Positions 44,576 to 55,914 of a stretch of 64,000 nt of DNA are shown here, piece after piece. Numbering within the stretch: the stretch's first letter is position 1; every line of letters begins with the position of its first letter. The translations under genes and the position numbers were made by a program. The notes below the pieces were generated by a model. The model did not search any database. It was not told the DNA's origin and saw only the letters and a list, made by a program, of their open reading frames with translations. The DNA is from Ipomoea triloba (lineage: Eukaryota; Streptophyta; Magnoliopsida; Solanales; Convolvulaceae), in contig NC_044924.1 of NCBI RefSeq assembly GCF_003576645.1, positions 24,887,546-24,951,545 of the forward strand. Direction: 5' to 3'.

Positions 44576-45237
44576 CGAAATTAGTCCGTTTTTTGGTCAA
44601 AAATAGGCAAAAAATTTCAGATCTGAAGAGGATAGTGAGATGCAAATGGAGAGAGTCGTTGATGATGGGAAGAGAAAGAAAAATACCTTGATGATGGGAA
44701 GAAGAAGAGCCACTAGAAGCCAAATGGAGAGAGCAGATGAAGAGGAGGTGTGAGATGCAATGGCGAGCAGTGAGAAGCGCAGCAGAGGCGTGAGAGGTGA
44801 GAAGCGAAGCAGAGGCGTGAGAGGTGAAAGGCGAAGCCGCGAAGGGCGTGAGAAATCTAGAAAATGACTTCCCCCAAAAAAAAGGGGAAGTCATTTTCCT
44901 CCAAATTAGACTCATTTTCCATTGACTAATTTACTATTTTCCTTTGACCTTGTTTTCCTTGCCCTTCCCAAATACCACAAACCCGGAAAATGATTTACAG
45001 AAATCATTTTCCGGGTTTCCAAACACACCCTAAAAGTCAGGGACTAATTTTGAAAAATCAGCATAGTCGAAAGACCATTACTGAAATTAACTCTTTTATA
45101 TATCAATAGATAAATAAATTGGATAACGTGACATTTTCCCGAAACGAAAAATCGTCTCCGGTTTAGGGCTTTAACTTTGAAACGTCAAAAGAGTAACTCT
45201 GAGAAGAATTACCATTATCGAACCAGAATTCTGGAGA

Positions 45238-47024
45238 ATGGCGGAGCTGATGCTGAACATGGGGGTCCTAATCGACATTGTTGACGAGGAATGGATGAGG
45301 GACACTCTGCCTAATGATGGTATCCCATTTTTTCACTAATTTGTTTTGTTAATTTTTTATTTTCTTGATCTTAACCAGTCCTAGATGCGAAAATAACGTT
45401 TGCTTTCTTGATTTGCATTTACAGATCTTACACTCCCGTCGCATGTACTACTCCCGCGAACCGATGATACTGAGGATGCAAGTAAGACTTTCTGTGAATT
45501 TTTAAAGCTTTGTTGTGGAAAGAAATTCTGAATTTTCCATTTTTTTTTTTGGAATGCTTGTTTATGCGAATTGTACTATGAGCCAAGCTCACCTAGTCCA
45601 GTGTGTTGGAGCGGATATTGATTATCTATGAACTTAAAATTTCTTCACATTTAAGTTAAACGCTCAGTATTGGAATGTTCAACTGTCTTTCTGCTGAATG
45701 TTCATATCATTTTTACAGAATGTCTATCGGGGCTCATGTAGCTATGCTAGCAATATTACCAATGGATTGCTGAAACACTTAGAATGATAGTATACGAATT
45801 GACTATTTAAATACTTGGAACATCATGTATACATCACATTGACATATTTTCCTGGTAACTGTTTCGATAATTGTTTGTTGTACCTTTTTCAGGATCGGTA
45901 ATTGTTGTTATACATGTTGGTAGTGTTTGGTAAAGTTTATCTAATCTGTTGTTTTGAGATTATAGAGTAAATTGTCTACTTTTACTTGTTTGGTGGCTAA
46001 GATTGTAGAACACTTTTTAACTTACTGTAGCTAGTAATCCATAACTTACATTAAGGACATTATTAGCAGTTCATTATGTATTATTCACAATCTGTAACTC
46101 TGTTAGTCATAATCCATTAGCATAAAATTTACAGAATAGAGTCATTGTTGGTTAGATGGGGCCTGTTAAGGAATTAATGATTTCAGTTATTGTTCATTTT
46201 GTACTATAAAGCTTAATGTTCCTTTGCAATGATACAATGGGTGTCTATTTGAGCTGAAAATTGGACATTAGCTTGAAGAATGCAATATTGTGTTTACTGC
46301 ATTATTGATATAAATGTGATATCTTCATCGCTTAGTGAAGCACATGACAAAAATGTTAGAGAACTAACACAAAGATTTTAAACGAAGAGGTTGATTAGGC
46401 ATTTAATTTGAAAAGATTAAGATTGAAGGATAAAACTTCTAGAGGGTAGAGACTGACAATATCCTTGCATAGTTAATGTCCATCTGTGAGATCCTCAAAC
46501 TGTACATTTCTTAATGTAGTGAGGTTATACATTTTTGCTTGTTAAGATCTTATTGCTCAAGCATACTTATCCTGTTATCCATATAATATGCCATCTTATC
46601 TGTCAAGTTGTGTAGTGTTTGCTTCACACCATTCAACTTTGGAAAACGTTTTTTTTTGGTATCTCATTGTCTTTTCCACTCCTTTTGCCATATAATTTGT
46701 TTGTGGTGCAAAAAAAAAAAAAAGGAATGATTATAAGCACACAACATTCGACTTTAGTCTTCAGATATGAATATGTTTTAGACTTTTAGTATCTGAGTTT
46801 TTGAGTTTTTGGGCAATGTTTTGGTCTTTGAAATTGAGGTCTGGAAGTATGTATTGAACCTTACTTGTATATTTAATCAAATGCCATATTTTTTCGGCAG
46901 TACATATGTTGAACTTTCCGTAGGAATATTCAATCAAATGCTGCAAACTTTGTCTTTTTCAGATCAAGAGACTCAACAAGTTGATGGAGATACTTGGCAT
47001 GAACTTGCATTGGGAAATCAGTGA
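45238..47024 (+). CDS. APC13: Anaphase-promoting complex subunit 13 (BONSAI)
   Basis: Three exons, 45238-45319, 45425-45481 and 46963-47024, join in frame through GT-AG introns to give 66 aa. The product contains [20 protein letters not shown], then LPRTDDTED and [16 protein letters not shown]. These are the conserved blocks of plant APC13/BONSAI, normally about 63 aa, so the protein is complete. APC13 is a small structural subunit that stabilises the APC/C, the nuclear ubiquitin ligase that drives the cell cycle. The ATG at 45238 opens the conserved frame; a later Met at residue 5 is possible. Intron 2 is about 1.5 kb. The upstream region is short: a nested transposon ends at 45093, and hAT debris lies downstream. 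In Arabidopsis this gene is known for DNA methylation spreading from a nearby LINE in ddm1 lines. Confidence 0.93.
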
Positions 47025-47495
47025 AGAACTAGTGAGTGAAAGTCTCTTAACCTTATCCAACTTATAGTTGAAATCATGGATTTTGCAATGATACATTATT
47101 TGGCAAACCCTACTTTGTCTGTCAACTATTATGGAGTACTATTGTATACAGACTTTGTTCTTAACCACTTATGCTAGTTGCTAAATATGAAAAATGGATT
47201 AAACATAACTTAAAGAAACTTTCCTATCATTTGAGATCAAGGTTTTAAAAGGCGAAGGCATGCCTTGTATTTTGTAATGTTGAGGCGAGACGTAAGCCTC
47301 AATTTTTATACAAAATATATTAATAAGCTTGTAAACATTATTTATAAAATTCACCAAAATCTAAGATTCAAGTTTCATTAGCTAAAAGTCTCAAGGAAAC
47401 ACACTATAAAACATCAAGCATAATATAAGTCTAAAGTAAACAAACACATAACAATCCAAGAATAAAGTAATAAAAAAACAAACACATTATAAATC
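47025..47495 (+). other. APC13 3' region and hAT-relic flank
   Basis: The first 190 bp would include the APC13 3' UTR. From about 47228 the sequence AAGGCGAAGGCATGCCTT and GAGGCGAGACGTAAGCCTC look like diverged inverted subterminal repeats, probably belonging to the hAT relic that follows. Confidence 0.4.
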
Positions 47496-48056
47496 ACAAT
47501 GAAACTTCATATGAAAAATCATTGTAGTCTATAGCCTCATTATCCTCATTTCCACCATCATTATCAATATCTTTCCATTCTTCTTCATCTTCACTAATTA
47601 GTCTCAATTTTCTTTTTCCCTTACTTGACCCTTTTACACTAGCCTTCTAGCTTGAGGACTCAATTGGTTGAGTTTGAGTTACTTGTGAGGGCTCCCCCTC
47701 AAAAGCATCAACATCAAGGTCATCTACACTTATATGGGAGCATCTTTATCATTTTTACCCACAAGCCATTCATCATCCGATGGCAACTCATCAATCAACA
47801 AACTATCTTCATCATTCCCTAAGGATTTCAACTTCAAGTGCCTATCCTTCAACTTTTTGTTGTATAAAATATATAAACCAAAGCATTCATCCTCGGTGGT
47901 CAAGCGGTTTCTTCTTTTGGTCTGTACTTGATTGAACGCACTCTAATCGCACTCGCATCCAGATGAAGAACAAGTGAAGCCTAGCAGGCTAGCATTTTAA
48001 CTGCGTACTTTTGAAGCTTGGGAGTGTCATCTCCATATTGAGTCCACCATTCAACT
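47496..48056 (-). pseudogene. hAT transposase C-terminal relic
   Basis: The minus strand reads VEWWTQYGDDTPKLQKYAVKMLA, cited here only in part as the WW..YG...PKLQKYA block, then (with a stop and a frame change) SSSGCEC and QTKRRNRLT, and finally an acidic DEWLVGK tail. These are the hAT dimerisation domain signatures (WW..YG....LQ..A, SSS.CER, K..RN.L). Several stops and shifts make it dead. No N-terminal transposase is visible. Confidence 0.7.
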
Positions 48057-49235
48057 AAAAAAATAGTAATATTAAGTATTTGAATCTACTATAATTAACA
48101 CTCATATTTAACTATTTCGAGTAAAGTTCAAGGCGTATTTGACCCTTTTCCCAATAAATAAATAAAAACATGCCAGATTAGTTCTCTACCACAAAAACCA
48201 TAGTTTATCATACTAATTTTTCAACTAACCAAGAATTGATTTAGAAGCTAGGGAACATGAACACAGATTACCTATCCGTAAGATTTGTCAACTATTTAAT
48301 TGGCTTATACAAAAACTTTGACAACGAAAGTATCATTAGATTTTTGTTTCCTTGTTTGTTGTTTTGACTGGATATCTGATGGCATGGGATTTGCACCAGT
48401 GGGAGAGGTAGATGGTCCTTCCCTTAGTAGTTAGTATAGATCTTAATGCATTAAGTGGTGCTTCTTCTTCATTGATATGCTTCCTTAGATTGTCCAAGAG
48501 CCCCATTCTTTTCTGAATGTAAGTAATAGCTTCCCTTGAATTGATGACAGGTTGGGCTTTGATAAAAATTGCTCAAGAATTGTCTTGGGGTGAGAGAGAA
48601 AATGAACAACAAATGATACTTTGAACATGTATAGGTTCACCAGACACTACACCTAGTTGTATAAAATTTGCTATAGCCAACTAGATGCCCTCTTACCAAC
48701 ATAGTTATGTGAAGAAGTCTTTGGCAATACTACTTTACAAGGTTGAACATGGAATTAGATTCAACTTTGGATAGTTAGTAATTAGTATATCATATATGAT
48801 TAGATCCACAAAGCCTGGGACAATAAGGAAGGGAAAATAAATTAAACCTGATTTTTCCCAATATGATTTTTGGTCTGTTGCTTTCACAAGGTTTTGTAAT
48901 TAAACAAAATGCAATTATGGAGCAATTGAGCTACACATGTGGTGGATCATAGACGGTTGATCAGGCTTTCATTTTTTTGATATTGGACCGTTGGTCAGGT
49001 GTTGATTCGCCAAAATTAAATTACCTACTTCTTAGAATGTAATGCAGTAGTGAGTAGGATCGTATCCATAGGAACAATTGATTTACTTCTTAGGAACAAT
49101 ACAAATTAGGGGAAAAAATCAAATAAAAGAAAAAAACTAACTAGAATTAGATATTGGAAATGATAGACTCAAATAGATGGTCATAATAAGACTTTTTTCC
49201 CCTCTTCCTATAGGAGTTGGATCCATTAGGTTTTT

Positions 49236-49272
<37 letters not shown>
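48057..49272. other. Intergenic, no gene supported
   Basis: AT-rich DNA. A weak minus-strand frame near 48330-48560 has stops and matches no family I recognise. It ends in a (TA)n tract (about 49243-49270) that is the landing site of the next element. Confidence 0.4.
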
Positions 49273-49275
<3 letters not shown>

Positions 49276-49660
49276 GAGGCATCTGGTGTGGCCTTGCTAT
49301 TACGTGCGGTTGTGTGGCCTGCTGTCAACCATTAGATAAATTAATCCAGCGCTCTAGATTTCTCCAAATAAAACCGCGTTGTGATCCAGAATAACGTGAA
49401 TGGAGAGATACATTTGTCAATTTACATTATTTCAAACCGCACTGTCTAAACCCACTCCGATTTCTCCATTCACAATCCAAACACAGTGAACACACAACCC
49501 TCTCCATTCCCCCGCGAAAGCTCTCCAAGCGAAGAACTGCAGTCGCCGAGCACAAAGCACCGAACACCGAACACCGGACGACGTAGAAGGACTCCATCAC
49601 AAACAACGACCGCTCCGTTTGGAACAAAACGTACAAGTCGACTTCAGCAGACAAACGAGA

Positions 49661-51540
49661 ATGACGAAAGCCAAAGGTATACTCTCACACTCTAACCACA
49701 TCATTTTATTTAAAAAATAGGACACAAAATCGCAAATTATTGTTGCATTTAAGACTAGGGCACCTTGTAATGTCTTGTTTGTGCATTATCGAGATAAATC
49801 TTGTTCATATTTCAGATTATATTAGTGTAATTCGCAATAATATGTGTATTTGGTATATCGTGGTGGCGGGGGAGGGAATGGTGTGTTCTCGCATTGCACT
49901 GGTGCTTTTTAAAACGTAGACTGGTGTATATTTTTACATATTTGACTAAGTGCATTCTGCATGACTAAGTGGTTTTGGGTATTGGGGAGAATGGTGTGTT
50001 TTAGTATGTCCACTGGTGCATTTTAAGTCGTGGAGTGCTGTGTTTTTACTTATGGTGCTTTCCATGTGATTTACTGTATTTGGATATGGAAAGCGGGGAA
50101 TGGTGTGTTTTAATTTGTCCAGTGGTGCATCTTAGTACGTATAATAGTGTGATTTATTATAGATGTTGATGAGTTTACAAGAGTAGTCGCATTTCATGTG
50201 TGGTGGGTAAATGGTGTGTTTTTTAATCTGAGTACTGGTGCAATATGTTTAGTTAAGTGGAGTATTTTGTTACTAATGCTAGTGCATTTTATGATAGTAT
50301 GTGTTATTGGTGTATGCTGGTTAAGAGGTGTGTTTTAATCTTAAAATTAGAACATTTTATTATGTGTTTTGGTGCATTGTTTGTGAGTATATGTGTTTGG
50401 GTATGGGTGTGTAATGATTACATTCCAACAGTAGTAAAATGCACCATTGGAAATAAGGGAGAATGGTGCATTTTACTACTGTTGGAATGCAAACAGGGAT
50501 GAGTGTATATCAGAGTACATATCTGTGCATTCACTTGTTGTACCCCATATATTTGAGTTGTGTGTTCTACTATGTATATTAGATTATTACTTTTACACTT
50601 GTGCATTCTCTTATACACTAATTCTGCATTTCCTTAAAATTGGTGGTGAATGATTTGATTACTAATTTAAATTAAAATATCATGTAGGCAACAAAAGAAA
50701 AGCAACTGAAGAGGGACAGACATCCAGAGCAAAAGAACCCCGAACAAACACTGTACCCTCAGTCCAAGAGCAAGCAGAAGAACAACCAATTGAACAAGCA
50801 CAACAGCCTGACCAAGAGCATGCTGAAGAACGCCAGGCAGAGGCAGTTCAAAGCCTAGAACAAGATGACAACACAGAGCAAGACAGTGAGGATGATACCT
50901 CAAGAGAAGATAAAGATGAAGAACTTCATATAAGGTCGCTACCATCAAGACTAACCAAGCCCATAGGCAGGCTTAGCCCTGCACAACAACAGAGTGTAAG
51001 AGACATGAGAATGAGCAAGCTGCTAGACCTCAACGTCACCAACCTGCCACGTAGATTGGTGCTGTGGTTAGTGCAAAACTTTGATCCAAGGAGCTGCACC
51101 TTACAACTCCAAAATGGATAGTCAGTCCATATCACTGCTGCTGATGTTGCTGCAACTCTTGGGCTGCCTATGGGACATATTGAAATCACAAGGAGGACCC
51201 CATGATAAATGGTTAGAATCTGAGGCTATGACTACGAAGATGTTAGAATCTGAGGCTGATGATCCTTGGTTCAAGCGACACTTTGTCCTGTTGGTGATCA
51301 GTGTGTTCATAGACCCCATGATAAATGGTTATGTCAACCAGAACTACATTGACCATCTTCGGGATGTGGACAACATTCCAAATCTCAACTGGTGTCAGAT
51401 GGTGATAAATTCACTGGTTAGTAGCAAGCTGGGGTGGGAGAGAAGCACAGACAAAATCTTTGGAGGACCAATTCTATTCCTCACGGTAAAGCCACTCCCA
51501 TCACTTCCCAATCCATTAAAACATCACACACAATTTCATT
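49661..51540 (+). pseudogene. MULE-borne gene, left arm copy
   Basis: Exon 1 (49661-49676, MTKAK) splices by GT-AG to an exon starting at 50688. It gives a Gln/Glu-rich start (KRKATEEGQTS), then LSPAQQQSVRDMRMSKLLDL and LPRRLVLWLVQNFDPRSCTL. An in-frame TAG at 51119-51121 replaces the Gln codon seen in the right arm. Beyond it are ADVAATLGLPMGHIEITR, WFKRHF, YVNQNYIDHL and LNWCQMVINSLV in changing frames. The pattern resembles the N-terminal region of plant TE proteins that often end in a Ulp1-like protease, but no protease triad is visible. That link is tentative; the function is unknown. Confidence 0.55.
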
Positions 51541-52017
51541 AACGATACAAAAAACAATGAAAAAATAATACTTATAATTTAATAAAACAGGTAACCCCAG
51601 ATCAGGTCCAACCAGGAAGTTCATTAGAACCCCCACCACAAATCCAACCAAAGGACCAAGGAAAACGACCAGTAGTGAAATACTTCACAGTTCGGCTCGA
51701 CAACACCTCACAATAATAGACATAAGCGCACCGTTCAATGCAACTGAAGAGGCAGTAAAGAAGTGGGTGTTTGAAAATCCAAACCCTGATATGTAAGTCT
51801 TTAGTTCATGCATATTAGGGTTTGGATTTTCAAACAACCACTTCCTTACCGCCTCTTCAGTTGCATTGATCGGTGCGTTTATGTCTATTATTGTGAGGCG
51901 CTGTTAGGGTCGAACTGGGGAGTATTCCACTACTGGTCGTTTTCTTTGGTCCTTTGGTTAGATTTGTGGGGTGGGGGTTCTGATGAACTTCCTGGTTGGG
52001 CCTGATCTTTTATTCAA

Positions 52018-55000
52018 TTATAAGTTTTTTTTTTCATTGTTTTTTGTATTGTTAATGAAATATAGTTGCTTTACCTTATCATTTGGGGTTGGAATTTCAG
52101 TTTTGATTTCCTGAGGTCTTTCAGCTGCATGAGGTATCTCTTCACCTACTTCTCCTTCACCTCCATCGTCAGTTATTTCAACACCCTCTCCTCTTTGTCT
52201 CTGCTCACAATCAGCATATTCTCTGGCCATTGCATTGACATCATCCCAACACTGATTTTGCTCGTCCTGCGTCAATTCAAGGCTAAATGATGGAACATCA
52301 TTAAGATAAGTCCTTTTTTTGGACTACACCCACAATGTCATCAACTGCATTTAGGACATCTGGGTTACCCCAATATGCATCCTCTTGTTGAGAGAATGTC
52401 ATCTACTGTTCTTCTTGAGCTTTAAATCCTAGCAGTTGCCTTGCTGATTCAAACATCTTCTTGAATCAGTCATTCTCAAGGATTGTAGATGGTGCGTTCT
52501 CAACGAGACTTGATATTCTAAGTAGCCCTGTCGCAATGGTCCTTGTGTTGCTGGTGATTTCATCAACAAAACCCTGTATATAGACCAACAATTGGTTAGT
52601 AATGAACCAATATTTATATTAAAACACACCACTCAACGTTATAAAATACACGACTAAACAATTCAAACACACCATTCCCCACCCATGATACCCAAACACA
52701 CAGTAGTCAGCTCAAATGCACAAACACACGTATTAAAACACACCATTCTATGTGATAAAACACACTAGTTTTCAGGTTAAAACACACTACTTAACTACCA
52801 CACACCAAATGCATCAACCCTCGCAAAACTCACCACCATTTCTACTAAAACACACCACTCAACGTTATAAAATACACCACTAAACAATCCAAACAAATCA
52901 CTCCCCACCCTAAACAATCCAAACAAACCACTCCCCACCCATGATACCAAAACACAAAGTAGTCAGCTCAAATGCACAAACGCACGTATTAAAACACACC
53001 ATTCTATGTGATAAAACACACCAATAAATATCAAGATATGCACCAAGTTGTTTGCAGATTCGTGTTTACCTATAATCATTCTGGCAGTGTGGGGCTCTCT
53101 TCCTGTGACTGTGGTTAGTGTGGGACATCAGCTTGTGGAATGGATGGACCCTCTTCTTCAGGTGGGGCATTTTCCAGCTGCAAAGCACTATCAATGTGGT
53201 CATACCCGAAGCCACCAGATTTTATCTCATCTTCCTCTCTTTGTAACAGCAGCTTGAATGTCCAAGATCTGAAGGCTGGGAAGTTTCTTGGCACACTACT
53301 TTTGTAAAGCACCACCCGGTCAGCGTAGAATACCTGCATATTGTGTTTCACAGTATTATTAGTTAAATTGTGTGTGATGTTTTAATGGATTGGGAGGTGA
53401 TGGAAGTGGCTTTACCGTGAGGAATAGGATTGGTCCTCCAAAAATTTTGTCTGTGCTTCTCTCCCACCCCAGCTTGCTACTAACCAGTGAATTTATCACC
53501 ATCTGACACCAGTTGAGATTGGAATGTTGTCCACATTCCGAAGATGGTCAATGTAGTTCTGGTTGACATAACCATTTATCATGAGATCTATCAACACACT
53601 GATCACCAACAGGACAAAGTGTCGCTTGAACCAAGGATCATCAGCCTCAGCTTCTAACATATTCGTGGTCATAGCACCTGGTGTGATACATGCCGTAGTC
53701 TTCTCAAAATTCCTCTCCATTCCTTTAGGATTTTAGGAACTGCCCTTGCTGTCTTCCTTGTGATTTCAATATGTCCCATAGGCAGCCCAAGAGTTGCAGC
53801 AACATCAGCAACAGTGATATAGACTGACTGTCCATTTTGGAGTTGTAAAGTGCAGCTCCTTGGATTAAAGTTTTGCACTAACCACATCACCAATCTATGT
53901 GGCAGGTTGGTGATGTTGAGGTCTAGCAGCTTGCCCATTCCTATGTTTCTTACACTTTGTTGCTGTGCAGGGCTAAGCCTGCCTATGGGCTTGGTTATTC
54001 TTGATGGTAGCGACTTTATATGAAGTTCTTCACCTTTATCTTCTCTTGAGGTATCATCCTCACTGTCTTGCTCTGTGTTGTCATCTTGTTCTGGGCTTTG
54101 AACTGTCTCTGCCTGGCGTTCTTCAGCATGCTCTTGGTCAGACTGCTGTGCTTATTCAATTGGTTGTTCTTCTGCTTGCTCTTGGACTGAGGGTGCAGTG
54201 TTTGTTCGGGGTTCTTTTGCTCTGGATGTCTGTTCCTCTTCAGTTGCTTTTCTTTAGCTGCCTACATGATATTTTTAATTTAAATTAGTAATCGAATCAT
54301 TCACCACCAATTTTAAGGAAATGCAGAATTAGTGTATGCACCATTCCCCCTGATATCCAGTGGTGCATTTTACTACTGTTGGAATGTAATCATTACACAC
54401 CCATACCCAAACACATATACTCATAAACAATGCACCAAAACACATAATAAAATGCTCTAATTTTAAGATTAAAACACACCTCTTGACCAGCATACATCAA
54501 TAACACATACTATCATAAAATGCACTAGCATTAGTAATAAAGTACACCACTTAACTAAATATATTACACCAGTACTTAGATTAAAACACACCATTTACCA
54601 ACCACACATGAAATGCGACTACTCTTGTAAAACTCATCAACATCTATAATAAATCACACTATTATACGTACTAAGATGCACCACTGGATAGATTAAAACA
54701 CACCATTCTCCGCCTTCCATATCCAAATACAGTAAATCACATGGAAAGCACCATAAGTAAAAACACAGCACTCTACGACTTAAAATGCACCAATGGACAT
54801 ACTAAAACACATAATTCTCCCCAATACCCAAAACCGCTTAGTCACGCAGAATGCACTTGGTCAAATATGTAAAATATACACCAATCTACGTTTTAAAAAG
54901 CACCAGTGCAATGCGGGAACACACCATTCCCTCCCCTGCTACCACGATATACCAAATAGACATATTATTGCGAATTACACTAATATAATCTGAAATATGA

Positions 55001-55144
55001 ACAAGATTTATCTCGATAATGCACAAACAACACATTACATGGTGCCCTAGTCTTAAATGCAACAATAATTTGCGATTTTTTGTCCTATTTTTGAAATAAA
55101 ATGATGTGGTTAGAGTGTGAGAGTATACCTTTGGCTTTCGTCAT
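52018..55144 (-). pseudogene. MULE-borne gene, right arm copy
   Basis: Exon 1 is 55144-55129 (same MTKAK start). Exon 2 starts at 54261 and meets a stop within three codons, with another stop near 54150. The remaining sequence keeps the family blocks: LLDLNITNLPHRLVMWLVQN, ADVAATLGLPMGHIEITRKT, VPKILKEWRGILRR, a frame change near 53700, then ADDPWFKRHF. Further exons include VFYADRVVLYKSS and FPAFRSWTFKLLLQREEDEI (53351-53115) and an acidic C-terminal part with NQCWDDVNAMAREYADCEQR (52275-52018). It is longer than the left copy because it keeps the 1.3 kb deleted there. Confidence 0.55.
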
Positions 55145-55914
55145 TCTCGTTTGTCTGCTGAAGTCGACTTGTACGTTTTGTTCCAAACGGAGCGGTCGTT
55201 GTTTGTGATGGAGTCCTTCTACGTCGTCCGGTGTTCGGTGCTTTGTGCTCGGCGACTGCAGTTCTTCGCTTGGAGAGCTTTCGCGGGGGAATGGAGAGGG
55301 TTGTGTGTTCACTGTGTTTGGATTGTGAATGGAGAAATCGGAGTGGGTTTAGACAGTGCGGTTTGAAATAATGTAAATTGACAAATGTATCTCTCCATTC
55401 ACGTTATTCTGGATCACAACGCGGTTTTATTTGGAGAAATCTAGAGCGCTGGATTAATTTATCTAATGGTTGACAGCAGGCCACACAACCGCACGTAATA
55501 GCAAGGCCACACCAGATGCCTCCTGTATATATAGGAGCTATCAGGTGTGGCTTTGCTCTTGTGTGCGGATGTGTGGCCTATTGTGCACCATTAGAACATT
55601 TCATCCAACGCTTCACATTGATGCAAAATAAAAAAGCGGGCTGAACATTATTAACGTGAAGGCAGGGGTAGACTTGTCAATTTACTATGATTCAAACCGC
55701 ACTCAACTCACGACGCCATGTTCATTCACAATCCCAAAGCACTCCATTAATCGCGAAGCTCTCCAGGCAAGACATTCCAAGCGACGAAGACGGCGAGAGA
55801 TGGCCACGATCACAGAGCAACTGAAGTCTACACACCAGACAACTCGGTCACCGGCAAGGAACAAAACTCCGTTGCAAAAAAACGCACAACTCGGCTACCA
55901 GTATAGAAACTACA

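Larger units (their letters stand above)
40474..45030 (-). mobile_element. PIF/Harbinger transposon, two-gene type
   Basis: The TIRs start GGGTGTGTTTGGAAA, with GGAAAATGATTT-type subterminal sequence inverted at the far end. The exact 3-bp TSD is TAA (40471-40473 and 45031-45033). It encodes a Myb/SANT-like protein and a DDE transposase, both on the minus strand, the standard pair of plant Harbinger elements. The transposase is broken, so mobility would need a helper. It also holds repeat arrays at 41137-41370, 44100-44280 and 44475-44575. Confidence 0.88.
40014..45093. mobile_element. Mutator-like MITE split by a Harbinger element
   Basis: The left half (40014-40473) and right piece (45034-45093) form long TIRs starting GAGTTAATT. 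The exact 9-bp TSD is TTTTATATA (40005-40013 and 45094-45102). Without the 4.56-kb Harbinger insertion the MITE is about 520 bp, close in size and end sequence to 1092-1609. Its centre (about 40266-40315) is a hairpin built on ATAATCTCAGTCGA. The right TSD is about 136 bp before the APC13 start codon. Confidence 0.8.
49273..55525. mobile_element. Palindromic Mutator-like element (inverted duplication)
   Basis: The ends are CAGGAGGCATCTGGTGTGGC and its inverse, in TA-repeat flanks. The inverted repeat is not limited to TIRs. 49273 to about 51537 matches about 53350-55525 inverted, and 51587-51789 matches about 51817-52020 inverted, leaving a ~27-bp central spacer. The right arm alone has about 1.3 kb (about 52068-53350), lost from the left arm at a short ATTT overlap. 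Each arm carries a copy of the same gene, head to head from the ends. MULEs with long TIRs are known; a palindrome on this scale is unusual. Confidence 0.75.

Noticed and set aside
48330..48560. Weak minus-strand coding signal
   Set aside because: Stops interrupt it and no motif could be assigned. Kept only as intergenic sequence.
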